Source of the DNA: Paenalcaligenes hominis
GTDB taxonomy: Bacteria; Pseudomonadota; Gammaproteobacteria; Burkholderiales; Burkholderiaceae_B
Direction of reading: 5' to 3'
DNA: 64,000 nt
Assembly: GCF_011927625.1 (NCBI RefSeq)
Contig: NZ_JAATIZ010000001.1
Coordinates: forward strand, 62,001-126,000
The position numbers and the translations under genes were made by a program. The notes under the pieces are model-generated. The model did not search any database. It was not told the DNA's origin and worked only from the letters and a program-made list of their open reading frames with translations. Below, piece by piece: positions 59,797 through 64,000 of the stretch. Position 1 is the first letter of the stretch, and each line of letters begins with the position of its first letter.

Positions 59797-61047
59797 ATGA
59801 GTGTCAACGCAGCAATTCAATCAGTGCTAGATAAACTTCCCATGCCTACGCGGCTTGTTATGCCCGATGGCGCCGTGCTTGGGGATGCAAACCCAGAGCT
59901 CATCGTGCATGCGAAAACGCAAAGCGCATTAACGCGCTTAGCATCGGGCCAGGTTGGTTTACTGGGCGAGGACTATGTGAATGGGGACTTTGACTTTCAA
60001 GGCTCCATACGCAACCTAATGCGCGCCGCCGTAAGCATATTGCCTACTACCCCTATCAACCAAAGTCGCTCCGGGGCTTTTATTAATTTTTTGCAGCGTT
60101 TACGCTCTGCTTGGCGCCACACTCTAGAGCGGGATGCAAAGCAAATTCAATTTCACTATGATTTATCAGATGATTTTTATGCGCTTTGGCTGGATCCAAG
60201 ACGCGTGTATTCCTGCGCCTATTATGCTCAGCCACACTCTACCTTAGCGCAGGCCCAAGAAGCCAAGCTGGATTTAATCTGCCGAAAGCTGAAATTGCAA
60301 CCTGGCGAGCGTTTTTTAGATATAGGGGCTGGCTGGGGTGGGTTGCTGTTATGGGCAGCGGAACAGTACGGGGTGCAGGCAACAGGCATTACCTTGTCTC
60401 GAAATCAACATGCTTATGTTAACCAGCTTATTCAAGAAAAAGGGCTCGAGGGCCGAGTCACCATGACCTTAATGGACTACCGCCAGCTTGACCCAGAGCA
60501 ACCCTTCGATAAAATGGCTTCAGTTGGCATGTTTGAGCATGTGGGGCGTGCTCAGCTTACCCACTATTTCTCCCGTATTAATGAGCTCCTGCGTCCGGGC
60601 GGGCTAGTGCTGAACCATGGTATTACGTCGGGAGGGGTGGAGCACACCCAATTGGGGGCAGGCATGGGTGAGTTTATTGATAAGTTTATTTTCCCTGGGG
60701 GCGAGCTGACTCATATTAGTCATGTCACACGACATTTAGCAGAAGGGGGGCTAGAAGCAGTAGACATAGAAAATTTGCGCCCACACTATGCACGTACCTT
60801 GTGGGCCTGGAGTGATCGCCTTGAGCAGCATATGGATGAGGCAAACCAAATCTTAAATACAGCAGATGGCCAGCGTTCTTTGCGTGCTTATAGGGTGTAT
60901 TTAGCTGGCTGCGCAATGGGTTTTGAACAAGGGTGGGTGTCTTTGCATCAGGTATTAGCGCAGCCTATGCATGGACCTAGGCCGGACGAGTTGGATTACC
61001 CCGCCGATCTAAGCTACCCATGGCGTCGTGATTACATCTATAACTAA
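59797..61047 (+). CDS. cfa: cyclopropane-fatty-acyl-phospholipid synthase
   Basis: Converts membrane-phospholipid cis double bonds to cyclopropanes using SAM. 416 aa. N-terminal lipid-binding part (about 1-110), then FHYDLSDDFYALWLD (about 125-139), SAM site FLDIGAGWGGLL near 180, and MASVGMFEHVG with the conserved Glu/His. AGGAGG at 59785-59790 before the ATG. Its stop overlaps the convergent glycosyltransferase end. Confidence 0.95.
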   Translation: MSVNAAIQSVLDKLPMPTRLVMPDGAVLGDANPELIVHAKTQSALTRLASGQVGLLGEDYVNGDFDFQGSIRNLMRAAVSILPTTPINQSRSGAFINFLQRLRSAWRHTLERDAKQIQFHYDLSDDFYALWLDPRRVYSCAYYAQPHSTLAQAQEAKLDLICRKLKLQPGERFLDIGAGWGGLLLWAAEQYGVQATGITLSRNQHAYVNQLIQEKGLEGRVTMTLMDYRQLDPEQPFDKMASVGMFEHVGRAQLTHYFSRINELLRPGGLVLNHGITSGGVEHTQLGAGMGEFIDKFIFPGGELTHISHVTRHLAEGGLEAVDIENLRPHYARTLWAWSDRLEQHMDEANQILNTADGQRSLRAYRVYLAGCAMGFEQGWVSLHQVLAQPMHGPRPDELDYPADLSYPWRRDYIYN

Positions 61048-62798
61048 GGCTGCACCTTGAGCTCTAGCAGGCGGAACATCTCATTGCGATCGCCGCCTCG
61101 GCGGCCTTGCCAAAGCTCTTTGGTGGGTCGTAAAAGGCTATTTTGTTCAGTTGTGCTTAGTTTTGGCGAAGTTTGTTGCAAGATATATGGGCACCTGGCG
61201 TCAAAGCTAAAATTCATTCCATTAAACGCATAAAACGAGGCACGCTGTCCAAGACCTAAACCCACGGCCCGGATGCATGCATTGGCAGGTAATTGCTGCA
61301 CTTGCTGGGCCAGCTCCTGTGACACTTGCCTATAGCTACGCGCATAATCCAATGCAGGCAGCCACAATGTGATAAGCAACAGCCAAGTGGTAATTAAGCC
61401 GCCCGCAGACAGCACGGTCCCTCGCCATAGCGCAGGCGGATGAGTACGCAAACGCCAACTGACTAAGCTTACCCACGCTAGGGTGCCCAACACTGCGACG
61501 CTAAACATGACCCACGAGATGCTGGTGTCAAAGCCGTGAGTTTGACGATGGATACTCTGAGCAATTTTTGGGGGCCAGCCAGTATGTTGTGCTATCCAGC
61601 CTAGCCAGACAGCAGCGGTAAATAAAGAAAAGCACATCACGGCGAACCAGTCGAAACTATTAATGGCGCCACGGCGTAAAGTGGGTAAGGCAAAAGCAGC
61701 TAATACAGCGCACGGTACCACTAGTAACGCATACTCTGGCTCAAAGGGTTGTCTAGAAAATAAGAGCAAGCCCAATGGGCCGATTAATAAACTAACAGGA
61801 ATAGCAATGTGAGCAAAACGTAGCCAAGAGCGCCATTGCCACAGTGCAACTATCACTAGAGGCCAGGTCGGCCACAGAAACCACAGTAAATCGCGCCCAC
61901 TTTTCATCAGAGCGCTAGTGTGTGGCCACGCTATTTGTTGTAGATGCCAGAGTTGCCATTGTTGCCACCAATAGGGATAGCCTTTAGCTGCCATAATCCA
62001 CAACGTAACCAGGCCGATCGCGGTGAAAAATGCAAGCACTAGGGATTGCACATGTTGGCGTAACGACATGCACAGCACATAGGCCAGTGTTGCACTAAGA
62101 CAAAGACTTAAAGCGACCCATAAGCCTTGATTAAGGAAGCTAAGACCAATAGCCGCCCCTAAAAGTAAAGCGGCACGCAAGGGCTTGGTGTAGGTTAAGC
62201 TGAGGGCATAAAAAGCCGTGGCATACAGCGCTAGGCTTAAGGGTACCGAAGAGGTTTCGTGCAGTCGCCAAATGATGCCCACTGTAGCAACGCATAACAG
62301 TAACGCGGCGTCAGCAATCATGCGGCCATAGTCTACAGAGGAAGGCTCGCCACCAAAAGGTAAAGGCAGTGGTTGCGCTGCACGCCGATTGGCTAGTCTA
62401 AATACCCCTTGCCATAAAGTGCTGATGAGCACCAAAAAATACAGTAAGTTGGGTAAGCGTGAAGCAAGAATGGTGGCATCAAGCGAAGAGGTAAAAAGCG
62501 CAAAGAAAGGCGCAAAGATTTTAATGCTTAGTACCCCTATCCACACATGCAAGGGGCCTATTTCAGCGAATGCTAAATTACCGATTTGAGGGGTAATAAT
62601 GGATTGCCAGCCTTCGTATTGGACGGCGCTGAGCATAGCGGCTAGGCCGATGACGTCGTCCGTTTTCCATGGGTCACGCAGAAATAACCCGGCAAAAATA
62701 TAAATTAAACCGACTACCCACAACACAGCGCGCGGCAGTTTGCTCGCGGCAGAAGTGGTTAAACGCGCAGGAGTTGTGTGAGGAGTAGTTATGGACAC
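61044..62798 (-). CDS. GT-C family glycosyltransferase (ArnT/PMT-like membrane protein)
   Basis: 584 aa with about twelve transmembrane segments. The first periplasmic loop has DPWKTDDVIGLA (about 41-52), the position and acidic pair of the catalytic DE/DD motif in ArnT/PMT polyprenol-sugar transferases, and the sequence SRLPNLL follows near 113. Likely adds a sugar to a lipid or glycan at the periplasmic face; substrate unknown. GTG start at 62798 with a weak site. Tail-to-tail overlap of 4 bp with cfa. Confidence 0.78.
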   Translation of the reverse strand: MSITTPHTTPARLTTSAASKLPRAVLWVVGLIYIFAGLFLRDPWKTDDVIGLAAMLSAVQYEGWQSIITPQIGNLAFAEIGPLHVWIGVLSIKIFAPFFALFTSSLDATILASRLPNLLYFLVLISTLWQGVFRLANRRAAQPLPLPFGGEPSSVDYGRMIADAALLLCVATVGIIWRLHETSSVPLSLALYATAFYALSLTYTKPLRAALLLGAAIGLSFLNQGLWVALSLCLSATLAYVLCMSLRQHVQSLVLAFFTAIGLVTLWIMAAKGYPYWWQQWQLWHLQQIAWPHTSALMKSGRDLLWFLWPTWPLVIVALWQWRSWLRFAHIAIPVSLLIGPLGLLLFSRQPFEPEYALLVVPCAVLAAFALPTLRRGAINSFDWFAVMCFSLFTAAVWLGWIAQHTGWPPKIAQSIHRQTHGFDTSISWVMFSVAVLGTLAWVSLVSWRLRTHPPALWRGTVLSAGGLITTWLLLITLWLPALDYARSYRQVSQELAQQVQQLPANACIRAVGLGLGQRASFYAFNGMNFSFDARCPYILQQTSPKLSTTEQNSLLRPTKELWQGRRGGDRNEMFRLLELKVQP

Positions 62799-62883
62799 AG
62801 CATTTAGAATAAAGATAAAAACAGAGACATATCTTAATTCATATTAGCTGCTAGGGGGGCGGAGTTGTCAGGGAACGGAAAAT

Positions 62884-62910
62884 AAAAAAAGCAGCCAAGA
62901 AGGCTGCTTT
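62884..62910 (-). terminator. terminator after rpmE2
   Basis: GCAGCC / GGCTGC stem (62891-62896 and 62902-62907), 5-nt loop, seven Ts on the minus-strand 3' side. Confidence 0.9.
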
Positions 62911-62924
62911 TCTGAGAGCTGGGC

Positions 62925-63188
62925 TTAGGATTTTTTAAGCGTACCAGCAGTGCGAGCAAAACGGGCGCGGAATTTCTCGACACGGCCTGTTTCAACGATG
63001 CGTGTTTGTGCACCGGTATAGAAAGGGTGGGACTCGGAGGTGACGTCACACTTGAATAGGGGGTATGTTTTACCATCTAGCTCGATGTTTTCACGAGTAT
63101 TAACGGTAGAACGAGTAATAAAAGTGTTACCAGTTTGTTGATCCAAGAACACCACTTCGCGGTATTCGGGGTGGATGCCTACTTTCAT
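62925..63188 (-). CDS. rpmE2: 50S ribosomal protein L31, type B
   Basis: 87 aa from ATG 63188 ([14 protein letters not shown]), with AGGA 8-9 nt upstream on the minus strand; a longer start is rejected. Sequence [13 protein letters not shown] fits type B L31. Only one Cys remains, so the zinc ribbon of type A is lost. In some bacteria this paralog is Zur-controlled; no Zur box is evident here. Single-gene unit with its own terminator. Confidence 0.93.
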   Translation of the reverse strand: MKVGIHPEYREVVFLDQQTGNTFITRSTVNTRENIELDGKTYPLFKCDVTSESHPFYTGAQTRIVETGRVEKFRARFARTAGTLKKS

Positions 63189-63349
63189 GATGTTATCCTG
63201 TTGTCTAAAGCGGACCGCCAACAGATGGATTAACACTAATCTGCCACGTATCCTGTAAAACCAAAGATTCTAACATTTAAGCGCGACTTTGCAAAGAAAA
63301 TGACACGTACTTGAAAAAGCATGAGGTAAACGTTGCATAAAAGCAATGA

Positions 63350-64000
63350 CTACATTTTACCTAGTTCGGCCAAAGAGGTGGCATATCCGGCGGTAACGAT
63401 TAAATGGTCTATTAAGCGTATATCGACCAAGCTTAGGGCGCGTTGCAGCTGTTGCGTAAGATGTAAATCGGCATCGCTAGGCTGACGCACACCCGAGGGA
63501 TGGTTGTGTGCAAGTATTATAGCGGCAGCATGATGTTTTAGGGCAGATTTTACAAGCTCACGGGGGTAGACAGAGGCTTGAGTTAAGGTACCTTTGGCGA
63601 CCTCTTCGCTGGTGATTAGGTGCAACTGATTATCAAGATAAAGTGCAATGCAGTGTTCTATGGTTAAGTGACCGAGACGCGCAATGCAATAGTCTTTGAC
63701 GAGGTGAGGGTGATTCATCACAGGACCCATCTGCAAGGATTGTTGTAGGGCTCGTTTATTAATTTCGCTCATAGCTGAAATTTCACAGGCTTTAGCTAAG
63801 CCAATGCCGCTAAATTGCTGTAATTGTGTGATATCAGTGGCTAAAAGACCACGCAATCCGCCCAACTCGTTCAATAAGCTTTGCGCCAATTGCAGTACGG
63901 GCCGCTGCCTGTAGCCTGTGCGAAGCACGATAGCCAGTAGCTCTGCATCGCTAAGCGCAGCGGGGCCAGATTGAAGTAAACGCTCGCGTGGGCGTACATT
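63350..64000 (-). CDS. radC: RadC family JAB/MPN protein, 5' end outside window
   Basis: The frame is open to the right edge, giving 216 visible residues from NVRPRERLLQSGPAALSDAE, close to the family's N-terminus, so only a few residues are missing. A helix-hairpin-helix part (LQQFSGIGLAKACEI) precedes the JAB metalloprotease-like domain with Glu in TSEEVAKGT, the HNHPSG motif (ILAHNHPSG) and a following Asp. Function uncertain in spite of the name; not established as a repair enzyme. Internal GTG at 63928 is not the real start. Confidence 0.92.
   Translation of the reverse strand, partial: NVRPRERLLQSGPAALSDAELLAIVLRTGYRQRPVLQLAQSLLNELGGLRGLLATDITQLQQFSGIGLAKACEISAMSEINKRALQQSLQMGPVMNHPHLVKDYCIARLGHLTIEHCIALYLDNQLHLITSEEVAKGTLTQASVYPRELVKSALKHHAAAIILAHNHPSGVRQPSDADLHLTQQLQRALSLVDIRLIDHLIVTAGYATSLAELGKM

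Overview
The window reads as chromosomal core DNA of a betaproteobacterium in the order Burkholderiales, most likely an Alcaligenaceae lineage with fairly moderate GC. The evidence is gene order and protein character. It carries the yceD-rpmF-plsX-fabHDG-acpP-fabF run followed by rpoE-rseA-rseB-degP-lepA-lepB-rnc-era-recO, a trpB-trpA-accD block, pyrG-kdsA-eno-ftsB, and leuS-lptE-holA-proA. I cannot name the genus or species from sequence alone. I see no insertion sequence, prophage, CRISPR array, rRNA or tRNA.

Layout. 1-4.9 kb (+): 3' part of relA, then trpB, trpA, accD. 5-8.2 kb (-): rne with a long structured leader. 8.6-10.3 kb (+): rluC and a HAD phosphatase. 10.3-12.4 kb (-): maf, a tetrapyrrole-methylase-type methyltransferase and an AmiD-like amidase, coupled by 8-nt overlaps. 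12.5-29.5 kb (+): fatty-acid/phospholipid synthesis, envelope stress response (sigma-E, anti-sigma, HtrA protease), then lepA, lepB, rnc, era, recO, a PIN-domain protein and a RarD-type transporter. 29.5-32.2 kb (-): BI-1 family protein, holC, pepA. 32.3-34.9 kb (+): lptF, a CysB-type regulator, and a DUF2325 gene behind a Fur-boxed promoter. 35-39.5 kb: NlpC/P60 lipoprotein (-), UMF1-type MFS (+), ETF-QO and a MaoC hydratase (-). 40-47.5 kb (+): scoAB, aminopeptidase P, pyrG, kdsA, eno, ftsB. 47.5-58.3 kb (-): TadE-like protein, hslO, RDD protein, a small membrane protein, a THUMP methyltransferase, a HemJ/CopD-like protein, proA, holA, lptE, leuS, rpmG, rpmB. 58.5-64 kb: Bcr/CflA MFS (-), cfa (+), GT-C glycosyltransferase (-), rpmE2 (-) and radC (-, cut by the right edge).

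The genes are mainly for growth: lipid, LPS and peptidoglycan upkeep, translation, RNA processing and replication subunits. Most operon ends carry clear intrinsic terminators, several of them bidirectional.

I found no large undescribed multi-gene system. The strongest small leads are: an iron-responsive (Fur-type) promoter driving a one-gene DUF2325 unit; a structured rne leader; a PIN_3-type gene overlapping a shortened recO; an interrupted small reading frame inside the 500-bp gap upstream of scoA; direct repeats in the cysB-type promoter; and a perfect palindrome just ahead of accD.
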